Shown: one piece after another, positions 32,804-41,210 of the stretch
How the letters are laid out: every line of letters starts with the position of its first letter
Position numbering within the stretch: the stretch's first letter is position 1
Source: an uncultured Marinomonas sp.
Lineage (GTDB): Bacteria > Pseudomonadota > Gammaproteobacteria > Pseudomonadales > Marinomonadaceae
Direction: 5' to 3'
NCBI GenBank assembly: GCA_947493575.1
Contig: CANLRQ010000025.1
Location: 1 to 42,714, forward strand
DNA: 42,714 bases
The notes under the pieces: model-generated
What the model saw: only the letters and a program-made list of their open reading frames with translations
Database searches by the model: none
What the model was told of the DNA's origin: nothing
Program-made: the position numbers and the translations under genes

Positions 32804-34048
32804 ATGAAAAAGCTCGCATTAAGTTTAACTGCCGTTGCCATGTCTATCTCCGCAACAACTCACGCTGGTGAAGTTGAAGTATTACACTGGTGGACATCAG
32901 GCGGTGAAGCCGCATCCATCAATGTATTAAAAGGTTTGATGGAAGAAGAAGGGCATACTTGGAAAGATTTCGCTGTTGCCGGTGGTGCGGGTGAATCCGC
33001 TATGACCGTTTTAAAATCTCGTGCGATTTCAGGTAATCCACCAGCAAGTGCTCAGATTAAAGGCCCAACTATTCAAGAATGGGGTGACCTTGGTTTCTTA
33101 TCTAACCTTGATGCGGTTGCAGAAAAAGGTGATTGGGATAATGTATTGCCAAGTGTTGTCAGCAATACAATGAAACATGACGGCCACTATGTGGCAGCTC
33201 CTGTGAATGTTCACCGTGTAAACTGGTTGTGGGCAAACCCAGAAGTATTCCGCAAATCAGGCGCAAGCATTCCTTCAACTTGGAAACAGTTCATTAGCGA
33301 AGCAGACAAAATAAAAGCGGCTGGCTTCACTCCTCTAGCTCATGGCGGCCAAGCATGGCAAGACGCAACCTTATTTGAAGCCATTGCTTTAGAGAAAGGC
33401 GCTCAGTTCTATCATGATTCCTTTATTGGCTTATCCGATGAAACCCTTCGTAGTGCCGAGATGGTTGATGTTTTCCAAACCTTTAAGAAAATGCGTGATT
33501 ACGTAGATACGGGCTTCTCTGGTCGTGATTGGAACATAGCAACATCAATGGTCATTAACGGTGATGCCGCTATGCAAATCATGGGAGATTGGGCTAAAGG
33601 CGAATTCACCGCTGCTGGCAAAAAAGCAGGCGTTGATTATGTTTGCTACCCAGCGCCAGGTACGAGTGAAATGTTTACCTTTAATATTGATAGCTTAGCC
33701 ATGTTCTCAGTAAAAGGTGAAGATAATCAAAAAGCTCAACAGGATTTGGCTCGCTTGATTCTTGAACCTGAGTTCCAAGAAACATTTAACCTTAACAAAG
33801 GTTCTATCCCTGCTCGTTTAAATATGTCGCGTGAAAAATTCGACTCATGTGCTCACTCTTCTATGGATTCTTTCCTAGCAAGCTCTTCTACTGGCAACCT
33901 GCTACCAAGTATGGCTCACGGTATGGCAGCATCTTCTATGGTGCAAGGCGCTATCTATGATGTAGTAACTAACTATTTCAATGATGAGTCTATGACTGCT
34001 GAAGAAGCGGTAGATAAGTTAGCTCGTGCAGTGAAAGCAAGTATGTAA
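32804..34048 (+). CDS. gtsA: Glucose-type ABC transporter periplasmic binding protein, GtsA
   Basis: This 414-residue family 1 solute-binding protein closely resembles Pseudomonas GtsA: EVLHWWTSGGEAASINVLKG, AVAGGAGESAMTVLKSRA, AQIKGPTIQEWGDLG, VNVHRVNWLW and AAMQIMGDWAKGEFTAAGK. ATG 32804 is chosen since AAGGG lies upstream and a signal peptide (MKKLALSLT, cleavage after THA near 21) follows; an ATG 39 nt earlier would mask it. It binds glucose, perhaps also mannose, in the periplasm. A GC-rich hairpin follows the gene. Confidence 0.93.
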   Translation: MKKLALSLTAVAMSISATTHAGEVEVLHWWTSGGEAASINVLKGLMEEEGHTWKDFAVAGGAGESAMTVLKSRAISGNPPASAQIKGPTIQEWGDLGFLSNLDAVAEKGDWDNVLPSVVSNTMKHDGHYVAAPVNVHRVNWLWANPEVFRKSGASIPSTWKQFISEADKIKAAGFTPLAHGGQAWQDATLFEAIALEKGAQFYHDSFIGLSDETLRSAEMVDVFQTFKKMRDYVDTGFSGRDWNIATSMVINGDAAMQIMGDWAKGEFTAAGKKAGVDYVCYPAPGTSEMFTFNIDSLAMFSVKGEDNQKAQQDLARLILEPEFQETFNLNKGSIPARLNMSREKFDSCAHSSMDSFLASSSTGNLLPSMAHGMAASSMVQGAIYDVVTNYFNDESMTAEEAVDKLARAVKASM

Positions 34049-34057
34049 TCGCTCTTC

Positions 34058-34085
34058 GAGGCTGGCCCAATTCGGTGTCAGCCTC
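34058..34085 (+). other. Intercistronic hairpin after gtsA
   Basis: GAGGCTG (34058-34064) and CAGCCTC (34079-34085) form a 7-bp GC-rich stem with a 14-nt loop, followed by CTCTTTATCTTT. Placed between binding-protein and permease genes, it may be a partial terminator or mRNA-stabilising stem that biases expression toward the binding protein. Confidence 0.6.
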
Positions 34086-34117
34086 CTCTTTATCTTTCCT
34101 GATTGAAGCCTAACACT

Positions 34118-35047
34118 ATGAAAACAAACGCCATTAATTCTGCGCCAAACAAGGCTCAGGCAGGCCGCCCTGCACGCTTATCATTGGCAGATTGGATGCC
34201 CAAAATTGTCATGGCTCCGACCGTTATCGTTACTCTGGTTTGCATGTATGGATACATGATCTGGACGGCCGTACTTTCCATGACCAATTCACGTATGCTG
34301 CCCTCTTACGATTTTGTTGGTTTAAGCCAATATGAGCGCTTATTCAATAATGACAGATGGATTGTCGCCCTAACAAACCTTGGTATTTTTGGAGGACTAT
34401 TCATCTTGATTTGCCTCTTGCTAGGGGTAATTCTCGCTATTTTCCTAGACCAGAAAATTCGCTCTGAAGGCGCTATTCGAACCATTTACCTCTATCCAAT
34501 GGCCATCTCATTCATTGTAACGGGTACTGCGTGGAAGTGGTTATTAAACCCCACCAATGGCTTTGAAAAACTTATGGTCGACATGGGCTTTACAGATTTC
34601 ACCTTTGATTGGCTCGTCAACCCAGACAAAGTGGTTTACTGCTTGGTTATTGCCGCCGTTTGGCAAGCATCAGGCTTTGTAATGGCGCTCTTCTTAGCAG
34701 GGCTAAGAGGCGTAGATGGTGATTTAATTAAAGCGGCTCAACTTGATGGAGCGAATACCTTTACTACTTATCGACGCATTATTTTACCGTCGTTAAAACC
34801 TGTATTTTTCAGCGCTATGGTCATCTTATCCCACATTGCCATTAAGAGTTTTGACCTAGTTGCAGCGTTAACCAATGGTGGCCCGGGTTATTCCTCAGAC
34901 TTACCTGCCAACTTCATGTATGCGCATACCTTTACTCGTAGCCAAATTGGGCTAGGTTCAGCATCCGCCATGGTTATGCTGGGTTGCGTACTTGCCATAC
35001 TCGTACCTTATCTCTATTCCGAATTACGAGGAGAGCGCAATGCCTAA
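34118..35047 (+). CDS. gtsB: Glucose ABC transporter permease, GtsB
   Basis: This 309-residue MalF-like permease has about six membrane segments. It strongly resembles Pseudomonas GtsB: LFNNDRWIVALTNL, IRTIYLYPMAISFIVTGTAW, VVYCLVIAAVWQASGFVMAL and an EAA motif IKAAQLDGANTFTTY. ATG 34118 is preferred to a TTG at 34103. It overlaps gtsC by 8 nt. With GtsC it forms the inner-membrane channel for glucose. Confidence 0.93.
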   Translation: MKTNAINSAPNKAQAGRPARLSLADWMPKIVMAPTVIVTLVCMYGYMIWTAVLSMTNSRMLPSYDFVGLSQYERLFNNDRWIVALTNLGIFGGLFILICLLLGVILAIFLDQKIRSEGAIRTIYLYPMAISFIVTGTAWKWLLNPTNGFEKLMVDMGFTDFTFDWLVNPDKVVYCLVIAAVWQASGFVMALFLAGLRGVDGDLIKAAQLDGANTFTTYRRIILPSLKPVFFSAMVILSHIAIKSFDLVAALTNGGPGYSSDLPANFMYAHTFTRSQIGLGSASAMVMLGCVLAILVPYLYSELRGERNA

Positions 35048-35927
35048 TACTCAAGCCATTCAACGTAAAACCACGTCAGTTGAAAAATTACTGCGTGTTG
35101 CTTTATATCTCGTATTAATCAGTGTCGCAGCGATTTATTTACTGCCTTTTGTCGTCATGCTGATTACTTCTTTAAAAGATGTAGAAGAAATACGAACTGG
35201 GACACTGCTGTCTTTACCTGCAAGTTTGCATTTTGATGCTTGGAGTAAAGCTTGGTCTTCCGCTTGTACAGGCAGTACCTGTGAAGGCATTTCGCCGTTT
35301 TTCTTAAATTCATTTCAAATTGTTGTACCTGCGGTAATCATTTCTACAATTTTAGGCGCCATCAATGGCTATGTTATCTCGATGTGGAAATTCCGCGGCA
35401 GTGATTTGTTTTTTGCCGCGCTATTGATTGGTTGCTTTATTCCGTTTCAAGTCATCCTATTACCCATGGCAAGAACTCTTGGCTGGTTGGGGATTGCAAA
35501 TACCACCAGCGGTTTGGTTTTTGTACATGTGGTTTATGGTGTGGCATTTACAACCCTGTTCTTTCGTAACTTTTACCAATCCGTTCCTAGTGAATTAGTC
35601 AAAGCTGCTCGTTTAGATGGTGCCGGTTTCTTTACTATTTTCTATCGTATTATTTTACCTATCTCAACTCCCATCATTGTGGTGACCATCATTTGGCAAT
35701 TCACCCAAATTTGGAATGACTTTCTCTTTGGTGTGGCCTTCTCAGGATTTGATACACAACCTGTGACGGTTGCGTTGAACAACCTAGTGAATACCAGTTT
35801 TGGTGGCAAAGAATACAACGTAGATATGGCAGCGGCCATTATGGCGGCATTGCCCACATTGATCGTATACGTACTGGCAGGAAAATATTTCGTTCGTGGC
35901 TTAACCGCTGGAGCTGTCAAAGGCTAG
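35040..35927 (+). CDS. gtsC: Glucose ABC transporter permease, GtsC
   Basis: This 295-residue MalG-like permease starts MPNTQAIQRK at ATG 35040, with GAGGAG just upstream inside gtsB. Membrane segments begin near residue 18; the EAA motif is VKAARLDGAGFFTIF, and the conserved C-terminus is RGLTAGAVKG. The loop SACTGSTCEGISPFFLNSFQ is typical of GtsC/glucose permeases. It is followed by a 125-nt gap before the ATPase gene. Confidence 0.93.
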   Translation: MPNTQAIQRKTTSVEKLLRVALYLVLISVAAIYLLPFVVMLITSLKDVEEIRTGTLLSLPASLHFDAWSKAWSSACTGSTCEGISPFFLNSFQIVVPAVIISTILGAINGYVISMWKFRGSDLFFAALLIGCFIPFQVILLPMARTLGWLGIANTTSGLVFVHVVYGVAFTTLFFRNFYQSVPSELVKAARLDGAGFFTIFYRIILPISTPIIVVTIIWQFTQIWNDFLFGVAFSGFDTQPVTVALNNLVNTSFGGKEYNVDMAAAIMAALPTLIVYVLAGKYFVRGLTAGAVKG

Positions 35928-36052
35928 CACTTAAAAGCAGCCCTGATACAGACAACAATACAGCACAATTTATTGATACAAGAAGTCGTTCGCTTAAACA
36001 TCATTCACATACAAAAAGCGAGCGTACTCATCTCACATTCGGAGTTTAGAAC

Positions 36053-37165
36053 ATGGCAAACTTAATCATCGATAATGTCGTAAAGCGTTACGGTCAAACT
36101 GAAGTCCTCAAAGGCATTAACATATCAATTGAAGCGGGTGAGTTCCTGATTTTAGTTGGTCCATCTGGCTGTGGTAAATCCACGCTAATGAATGCCATTG
36201 CAGGTTTAGAAGACGTTACCGAAGGCCGTATCTTAATTGATAATAATGACGTAACCTACGCGAACCCTAAAGATCGTGATATCGCAATGGTATTTCAGTC
36301 TTATGCGCTTTATCCAAATATGACCGTCGGACAAAACATCTCCTTTGGTTTAGAAATGCGTAAAGTGCCAAAGGAAGATCGTGATATTGAAGTGGCACGC
36401 GTTGCTGAAATGCTGCAAATCACCCATTTATTACACCGTAAACCGGCGCAACTTTCTGGGGGCCAAAGACAACGTGTCGCTATGGGTCGTGCATTGGCTC
36501 GTCGCCCTCAGTTGTATTTATTTGATGAACCATTGTCTAACTTGGATGCAAAACTCCGAGTAGAAATGCGTACTGAAATTAAAAAACTGCATCAAAAACT
36601 CGGCACCACCATCGTCTACGTAACCCACGATCAAATAGAAGCCATGACACTGGCTGATCGCATTGCCGTGATGAAAGATGGAGAAGTACAGCAACTGGGT
36701 ACGCCACAAGAGATTTATGACAACCCAACCAATTTATTTGTCGCCGGTTTTATGGGCTCTCCAGCCATGAACTTTATCCCCACCAAGGTCGTTGAAACAG
36801 AAAAAGGCTTGATGCTGGAAATTAATGCCGCGCAAAAGACCTTGCTGCCTTTCCCTCGTCAGGAGTGCCTAAAAAGCTATGTTGGGCAGACCATTATGTT
36901 AGGTCTTCGCCCTGAAATGATCACCGAACCTCAAGCACATAAAGAAGGTGATGCGTTTGTTGTTACCACCGAAATAGAGGTTGAAGTAACGGAGCCTATG
37001 GGAGCAGATACCATGATCATTACTCGTATTGAAGACAATGAAATTAACTGCCGCTCTCATCCTGCCTATACAGCAAAACCCGGTGAAAACATTAATATGA
37101 TGTTTGATACTTCTAAAGCCGTTGCCTTTGATCAAAAAACAGGTGTACGTATTGATGCTCAATAA
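36053..37165 (+). CDS. gtsD: Glucose ABC transporter ATPase, GtsD/MalK type
   Basis: This 370-residue ATPase has Walker A GPSGCGKST (36-44), Q-loop VFQSYALYP, signature LSGGQRQR (134-141), Walker B LYLFDEPLSNLD and H-loop VTHDQ, plus a MalK-type C-terminal regulatory domain (LGLRPEMI). CGGAG precedes the ATG. It energises GtsBC. It ends the operon before a strong terminator at 37231-37256. Confidence 0.94.
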   Translation: MANLIIDNVVKRYGQTEVLKGINISIEAGEFLILVGPSGCGKSTLMNAIAGLEDVTEGRILIDNNDVTYANPKDRDIAMVFQSYALYPNMTVGQNISFGLEMRKVPKEDRDIEVARVAEMLQITHLLHRKPAQLSGGQRQRVAMGRALARRPQLYLFDEPLSNLDAKLRVEMRTEIKKLHQKLGTTIVYVTHDQIEAMTLADRIAVMKDGEVQQLGTPQEIYDNPTNLFVAGFMGSPAMNFIPTKVVETEKGLMLEINAAQKTLLPFPRQECLKSYVGQTIMLGLRPEMITEPQAHKEGDAFVVTTEIEVEVTEPMGADTMIITRIEDNEINCRSHPAYTAKPGENINMMFDTSKAVAFDQKTGVRIDAQ

Positions 37166-37230
37166 AGAACAAGCATAAGGCAACTTTCCTATTGCTGTGT
37201 ATTTCCTGCGATACCCTATCTCTGCAACTT

Positions 37231-37256
37231 AACCAACCTTCGGGTTGGTTTTTTTT
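37231..37256 (+). terminator. Rho-independent terminator of the gts operon
   Basis: AACCAACC, loop TTCG, GGTTGGTT and then TTTTTT form a perfect 8-bp stem with the stable UUCG-type tetraloop and a U-tract, 66 nt after the gtsD stop codon. Confidence 0.95.
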
Positions 37257-37299
37257 CTTATAAAATTGTTAAGATAGATGATCTTTTGAGGAGAGCACA

Positions 37300-37668
37300 A
37301 TGAAAATATTAACCAATATTTGTTCAAATGACCTGCCAAAAAGTAAGCAGTTTTATGTTGATCTACTTGGCTTTAGCGTTAAATACGATAGTGACTGGTA
37401 TGTTCAACTCTGCTCTTCAACTGATCCAGAGCTTGAGTATGGAATCATTCAACGTGATCATGATTTAGTACCGGAAGCATTTCAACAGGCTCCTAATGGT
37501 ATGTACGTTACTTTTGTAGTTGAAGACGTGGATAAAGTTTTTCAAAAAGCACTCTCTATGAAGGTTCCTATTATTCAAGAGCCTCGTAATGAATTTTATG
37601 GACAGCGCCGGCTTCTCACCCAAGACCCTAATGGTTGCCTAATTGATATTTGCTCGCCTTGGGAATAA
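37300..37668 (+). CDS. VOC-family protein
   Basis: This 122-residue glyoxalase/bleomycin-resistance-fold protein shows MKILTNICSNDLPKSKQFYV, DLLGFSVKYDSDWYVQL and LLTQDPNGCLIDICSPWE. The first metal-ligand position is Asn or Cys rather than His and the last is Asp, so it may lack the classical metal site. GAGGAG precedes the ATG. The gene is monocistronic between two terminators and its substrate is unknown. Confidence 0.85.
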   Translation: MKILTNICSNDLPKSKQFYVDLLGFSVKYDSDWYVQLCSSTDPELEYGIIQRDHDLVPEAFQQAPNGMYVTFVVEDVDKVFQKALSMKVPIIQEPRNEFYGQRRLLTQDPNGCLIDICSPWE

Positions 37669-37669
37669 C

Positions 37670-37714
37670 AAAGCCAGATAATCCGAAGAGAAAACTCTCA
37701 GAAAATCTGGCTTT
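37670..37714. terminator. Bidirectional stem-loop terminator
   Basis: AAAGCCAGAT (37670-37679) pairs perfectly with ATCTGGCTTT (37705-37714), with an inner stem AGAG/CTCT in the loop. It separates the convergent VOC and FMN-reductase genes. The U-tracts are short. Confidence 0.7.
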
Positions 37715-37760
37715 AGCAGCTAGAATGAAGCGCTATCTCAACCAGCTGCTTGATCTCTAA

Positions 37761-38324
37761 TTAATCGACCTGACTTGAAAGTGATTTTAAGAGCTCATCC
37801 ATTCGATAAGACAATTCGTCGTTGCGCAGCATTCCCATGTTTTCAGTAAATGCATCATAAAAACTTGGAATGGATAAAGAGCCAACAATTGCGGCTCCAA
37901 AACGAGGTAAGGATTTTTCTGCTAGTTCCAACACACCTTTACCGCCACGACCACCAGGAGATGTTGCTAAAAGAAGCGTTGGTTTATTTTGAAACATCTT
38001 CTGCTCAATACGAGAAGTCCAATCAAACAGGTTCTTAAAAGCCGCACTATAATTTCCATTATGCTCAGCAAAAGACACAATAACCACATCCGCTACTTGA
38101 ATTTTATCTAGCAAAGCCTGCGCTTTAGGATGGGCTTTATTACCCGTTTCCTGCTCTAACGCTTGCTCTTTTTGAGAGGTGAACAAAGGGAGGTCAAAGT
38201 CTTCAGCACCCAAAGTGGATAACTCTATCGGGGTAGCACTGGGAATTTTATTCGCTGCAAATTCAGCAAGTTTTTGATTGATCGAGGCATCACTACCACT
38301 GGCACCAAAAGCAAATACTTTCAT
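37761..38324 (-). CDS. NADPH-dependent FMN reductase-family protein
   Basis: This 187-residue flavodoxin-like protein has the phosphate loop AFGASGSDASINQKLAEFAA at the N-terminus, DVVIVSFAEHNGNYSAAFKN (about 80-99) and LLATSPGGRGGKG (about 116-128), hallmarks of the NADPH-dependent FMN reductase/azoreductase group. It would reduce FMN or quinones in the cytoplasm. It is transcribed alone toward the stem-loop terminator at 37670-37714. Confidence 0.9.
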   Translation of the reverse strand: MKVFAFGASGSDASINQKLAEFAANKIPSATPIELSTLGAEDFDLPLFTSQKEQALEQETGNKAHPKAQALLDKIQVADVVIVSFAEHNGNYSAAFKNLFDWTSRIEQKMFQNKPTLLLATSPGGRGGKGVLELAEKSLPRFGAAIVGSLSIPSFYDAFTENMGMLRNDELSYRMDELLKSLSSQVD

Positions 38325-38506
38325 CTAGATCTTCTCCATTACAAGTGAGGAATAAAACAATACAATGACAGCGCTCAACCAAATAAAGGAAAAAGCACTC
38401 TGGCTACTTTCAGAATATACAAATCTATTGATTTTATCCACGCAACTGCCTACTCTTATTTACGTGATACAAATGCTTATTTCTATACAAATGAATAAGG
38501 TGATAT

Positions 38507-38752
38507 ATGCAAATCAATGGTTCCGCTTTCCAGAATGGCTTAACAGGCTTTCAAACTAGCCAAAATAATTTAGCCCAAGCAAGCAGTAAAGTTGCGCACG
38601 CATCCTCTACAGAGAGTAGTCAGGCCAATTCCTCAGCAGTGCGAGACGGTTTGGTCGAAGCGACAACCAGTAAACAGGAAGCACAGGCAAACGCCAAAGT
38701 ACTGGAAACAGCGAATAAAACCCTCGGCTCTATCATTGATATCACCGCGTAA
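38507..38752 (+). CDS. Small protein with flagellar-rod-like helical pattern
   Basis: This 81-residue protein starts MQINGSAFQNGLTGFQTSQ, then NNLAQASSKVAHASS, rich in Asn, Gln, Ser and Ala with alternating hydrophobics, ending NKTLGSIIDITA. The N-terminal pattern (short INGS start then helix with NNLAQAS) recalls flagellar rod/hook N-termini and similar small proteins seen in other gammaproteobacteria, but no flagellar gene is nearby. AAGGTG lies 6 nt before the ATG, supporting translation. Function unknown. Confidence 0.6.
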   Translation: MQINGSAFQNGLTGFQTSQNNLAQASSKVAHASSTESSQANSSAVRDGLVEATTSKQEAQANAKVLETANKTLGSIIDITA

Positions 38753-38866
38753 CCCTACCAGCCACATCTTACGAAATACGGTAAACGACCGTTTGCCAAA
38801 AAGAAACAGACACATCCATTAGTTGATTCACCTTTTATAGGTGATCAAAAAAGGTAATACACCATT

Positions 38867-39280
38867 ATGAATACTAAGATATACAAATCTGTCCATAACC
38901 TAGCGGAAAAGCTATTACTTGCCGCCAAAAAAGAGGATCAGAAAAAATTTGATTCGCTTTATGCTGAACTCAATACGATTTGTATTAGTAATGAAAACTC
39001 CAGTAAAGATCATCCTGTGCAGTGGGAAACACTCGCGGACTTTACCGAAGAATTAGCAGATGCTATCGCCATCTATGAAAAAGCGCTGGCAAAAGCCACG
39101 GAAAAGAATTTAAAAGATTATATTGCGTCTATCGCTTTTTCTATAGCGACGTTACAAGTGGAGCTAGGGTTAAAAGAGAAAGCTCTTAAAAACCTTCAAA
39201 TAGCCAAAAAGAATACAACCAAAAGTGAAGATAAAGAATTCCAATTAGAAATAAACAACCTGCTTAAAACTCTAACATAA
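38867..39280 (+). CDS. TPR-like helical protein of unknown function
   Basis: This 137-residue all-helical protein contains TPR-like stretches DAIAIYEKALAKATEK (about 64-79) and VELGLKEKALKNLQIAKKN (about 98-116). It has no signal peptide and is Lys- and Glu-rich. AAGG lies upstream of the ATG, after a small hairpin (TCACCT/AGGTGA, 38828-38844). It may act as a protein-interaction adaptor; no partner is evident. Confidence 0.65.
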   Translation: MNTKIYKSVHNLAEKLLLAAKKEDQKKFDSLYAELNTICISNENSSKDHPVQWETLADFTEELADAIAIYEKALAKATEKNLKDYIASIAFSIATLQVELGLKEKALKNLQIAKKNTTKSEDKEFQLEINNLLKTLT

Positions 39281-39312
39281 CGCCTATTAAGCAGGAGGTG
39301 GAATCATCTTCC

Positions 39313-39600
39313 TTAATATTTATTCCAGTTTGCTTGTAGCCACTTTAATGCTTCAATTTGTGTATTTGCTTCTTCCGGTAAATCTGAATGAATCACTTCA
39401 GCGACCTTCACCAAGCTTTTCTTAAGTTTTAGCCGCTTCACACTGGCAAAACGTGTAATCAAGTAATGCACTTCAGCGGCTTCTCTTCTATTAAAGGGCG
39501 TTTTATCTGGTGAACCAGACACCTTCGCATTATCGCTTGGGATCTGAGTCATCTGGTAATTAATGCTTTTCGGTAAGTCAGTCACTTTAAAAGGCTTCAA
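39313..39600 (-). CDS. Hypothetical protein, 95 residues
   Basis: I do not recognise this family. The protein starts MKPFKVTDLPKSINYQMTQI, has a polar middle (SPDKTPFNRREAAEVHYLIT) and a basic helix RFASVKRLKLKKSLVKVAEV. There is no signal peptide or membrane segment. Codon use and composition look coding. It is convergent with the TPR-like gene, ending 33 nt from it. The 39601-39922 gap beyond it shows no gene, only a palindrome ATTATCGGATAAT near 39670. Confidence 0.55.
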   Translation of the reverse strand: MKPFKVTDLPKSINYQMTQIPSDNAKVSGSPDKTPFNRREAAEVHYLITRFASVKRLKLKKSLVKVAEVIHSDLPEEANTQIEALKWLQANWNKY

Positions 39601-39922
39601 GCTGTCTCTCTACTATTCGTCATGTCTATTGTTTGGCATTGGCTGCAATTGTGTTAGCTGTCCGCCATATTATCGGATAATGCCAGTCAGTCTACGCTAT
39701 TTTTCTGCACCACGCTTGATTCCAGCGTATAGAAATGTGCGTAAAATGCCGTTAAAGCTGCACATTCCATCCTTAAAATTCTTAATTGGTACTAATAAAA
39801 CCACAAGCGAGTAACAAACTGGGAAGCGACTTCCAAAGGCTATTTTTATGTTTTGAATTCGTTAATAATCACTCCATCGAAACGCAAGGCGATTCACTTT
39901 TTTTATATTTTGGAGATTTATT

Positions 39923-40204
39923 ATGAACACATTTACTAAAGCATCTTTGGCTCTTTTGACTTCTTCTGTTATCGCAACGTCTGCTTTTGCAGCGGGTTCT
40001 ACAGGAGAAACAGCATACGAAGATTACCGTACAAACGTTTCCAGTGTTGAAGCTTTATCAAACACTTTAGAGTCTAAAGGCATTGAATTTAATGCTGACG
40101 TTAACCTTCAAGGTGCAAACACATTCGCTAAGAAAGCAGACGCTTACAGCGACAAGTATGAAGAGCTACAAACTCTCTTCAATGCAGCGCACTTTGCTAA
40201 CTAA
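39923..40204 (+). CDS. Small exported protein of unknown function
   Basis: This 93-residue precursor has a clear Sec signal peptide (MNTFTKASLALLTSSVIATS, cleavage after AFA near residue 23) and a mature helical part of about 70 residues (GETAYEDYRTNVSSVEALSN, then LESKGIEFNADVNLQGANTF). It has no cysteines and is probably a soluble periplasmic protein. TTTGGAG lies about 8 nt before the ATG. A good terminator follows. No family is recognised. Confidence 0.75.
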   Translation: MNTFTKASLALLTSSVIATSAFAAGSTGETAYEDYRTNVSSVEALSNTLESKGIEFNADVNLQGANTFAKKADAYSDKYEELQTLFNAAHFAN

Positions 40205-40254
40205 GTGAACTGCATTAAACCTTAATCTCTCCCTTCTTATTTAAGGTTTCTTTT

Positions 40255-40289
40255 AAAGCCAGATTGCCTTTTGACAGTCTGGCTTTTTT
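40255..40289 (+). terminator. Rho-independent terminator of the small exported protein gene
   Basis: AAAGCCAGA (40255-40263) pairs with TCTGGCTTT (40278-40286), followed by TTTT. It is placed 50 nt after the stop codon. Confidence 0.85.
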
Positions 40290-40293
40290 ATCT

Positions 40294-40374
40294 TGTAGGT
40301 CCGGGCTTCAGCCCGACAAATCTGCCCCTTTACTAGTTCCCACGGTCTCCGTGGGAATTCATACCGTGTTATTA
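40294..40374. repeat. Composite palindromic dispersed repeat, copy 2 (inverted)
   Basis: This is the reverse-complement copy of positions 1-96. It holds TTCCCACGG-TCT-CCGTGGGAA (40337-40357, perfect 9-bp arms) and GGGC-TTCA-GCCC (about 40303-40314). Hairpins here are better preserved than in copy 1, so it may be the younger or selected copy. It begins directly after the terminator. Confidence 0.8.
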
Positions 40375-40462
40375 GCTGCATCTGTAATGGTCAAGTAATC
40401 TTGTAGGAACGAAAAAAATCGCTGATTGGCGCAGAGGAATACATCATTTGACTTAATAAGGA

Positions 40463-40510
40463 GGCTTTTTTTATCTTGTAAGTCGAAAAAGCCGAAGGCG
40501 CCTTCCGACA
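40463..40510. repeat. Second terminator-linked repeat with palindrome
   Basis: GGCTTTTTTTATCTTGTAAGTC (40463-40484, quoted in part: GGCTTTTTTTATCTTGTA) nearly repeats 40281-40301, and is followed by the perfect palindrome GAAGGCGCCTTC (40494-40505) within TGTAAGTCG...CCGACA. It looks like a diverged relative of the composite repeat just upstream. The rest of 40375-40773 has a hairpin at 40686-40711 and no gene. Confidence 0.5.
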
Positions 40511-40685
40511 TTATGAAGCGGTTTGCAACCTAATGGGTTGCTCACAAAGCAAAAAGCCTTTTTTTGAGTCAGGCAATAACAATGGATAAAAAATATCAGA
40601 TTGCTAAGCCTGAGGGATCTTGCTTGCTTCATACTTAGAATTCGAGTAAAAGTATAAAAAAGCAATACGAAAAAATCTAAAAGCA

Positions 40686-40711
40686 CGAAGGTTTTTGAAA
40701 AGTAACCTTCG
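40686..40711. other. Hairpin CGAAGGTT/AACCTTCG
   Basis: A perfect 8-bp inverted repeat with a 10-nt A/T-rich loop lies in the gene-free stretch before the first attC-like site. It could be a weak terminator or part of another decayed repeat. Confidence 0.45.
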
Positions 40712-40773
40712 AGAGTACAAAAAAACACCGCGATATAAACAGGGACGTCGCCAATCTTGAAAAAGCAAATTCC

Positions 40774-40848
40774 CTATAGATAAAGCGGCTGTTCAAGAGA
40801 CGGTTATAACCATGGCTACACCACTGTATAACCGCTTAGTAGTTAGCT
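40774..40848. other. Candidate integron attC site, upstream of the DUF6404 cassette
   Basis: The right end ACCGCTTAGTAGTTAGCT contains an R'-like box GTTAGCT (40842-40848). Its complement is partly matched by CTATAGATAAAGCGGCTGT (about 12 of 19 positions) at the left, giving an imperfect palindrome of about 75 bp. It ends 15 nt before the next start codon, as in cassettes. Weaker than the site at 41209-41306. Confidence 0.45.
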
Positions 40849-40862
40849 ACAAGGAGTGTAAA

Positions 40863-41210
40863 ATGTCGTTTCAGAATAAATTAGAGGCTGCACAAAAGGA
40901 GCTTAGTGAAGCTAATATATGGAAAGCCAATCATAATCCTCCGATTTATGTATTATTACGAAAGCTTGGATTTAATATTCGTCCATTTCATTATTGTTCA
41001 TTCATGAGTAACTTTCTTAGACACTCTATATGGTTTGGTGGCGCATGGGGGCTTCTTATGTGGTTTACTACTTGGCAATCTAGCGGCATGACAATTAAAG
41101 CCGCCTTATTAACTAGTTTGTTTGCTGGAATGTTTTCCGGTTTGTTTACGGCGCTATATTACAAACACAGTGCAAAGAAAAATAACTTAAGTGATTGGCA
41201 GGCATTGTAG
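40863..41210 (+). CDS. DUF6404-family membrane protein (cassette gene)
   Basis: This 115-residue protein is recalled as DUF6404: an amphipathic start MSFQNKLEAAQKELSEANIW, then NPPIYVLLRKLGFNIRPFHY, then two membrane helices (about 55-72 around WFGGAWGLLMWF and about 78-100 around LLTSLFAGMFSGLFTALYY). ATG 40863 is chosen because AAGGAG lies 7 nt upstream; an in-frame ATG 51 nt earlier falls inside the attC-like site. The gene fills a 458-bp unit bounded by two attC-like palindromes, the layout of an integron cassette. Function unknown. Confidence 0.82.
   Translation: MSFQNKLEAAQKELSEANIWKANHNPPIYVLLRKLGFNIRPFHYCSFMSNFLRHSIWFGGAWGLLMWFTTWQSSGMTIKAALLTSLFAGMFSGLFTALYYKHSAKKNNLSDWQAL

Noticed and set aside
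38365..38559. 64-residue plus-strand frame
   Set aside because: It overlaps the better supported gene at 38507 and lacks a ribosome site.
39563..39814. 83-residue plus-strand frame
   Set aside because: It overlaps the start of the minus-strand gene at 39313-39600, lacks a ribosome site and has cysteine/tyrosine-rich, non-protein-like composition.
40471..40728. 85-residue minus-strand frame
   Set aside because: It starts from no visible ribosome site, crosses palindromic repeat sequence and has low-complexity composition; it is unlikely to be a gene.
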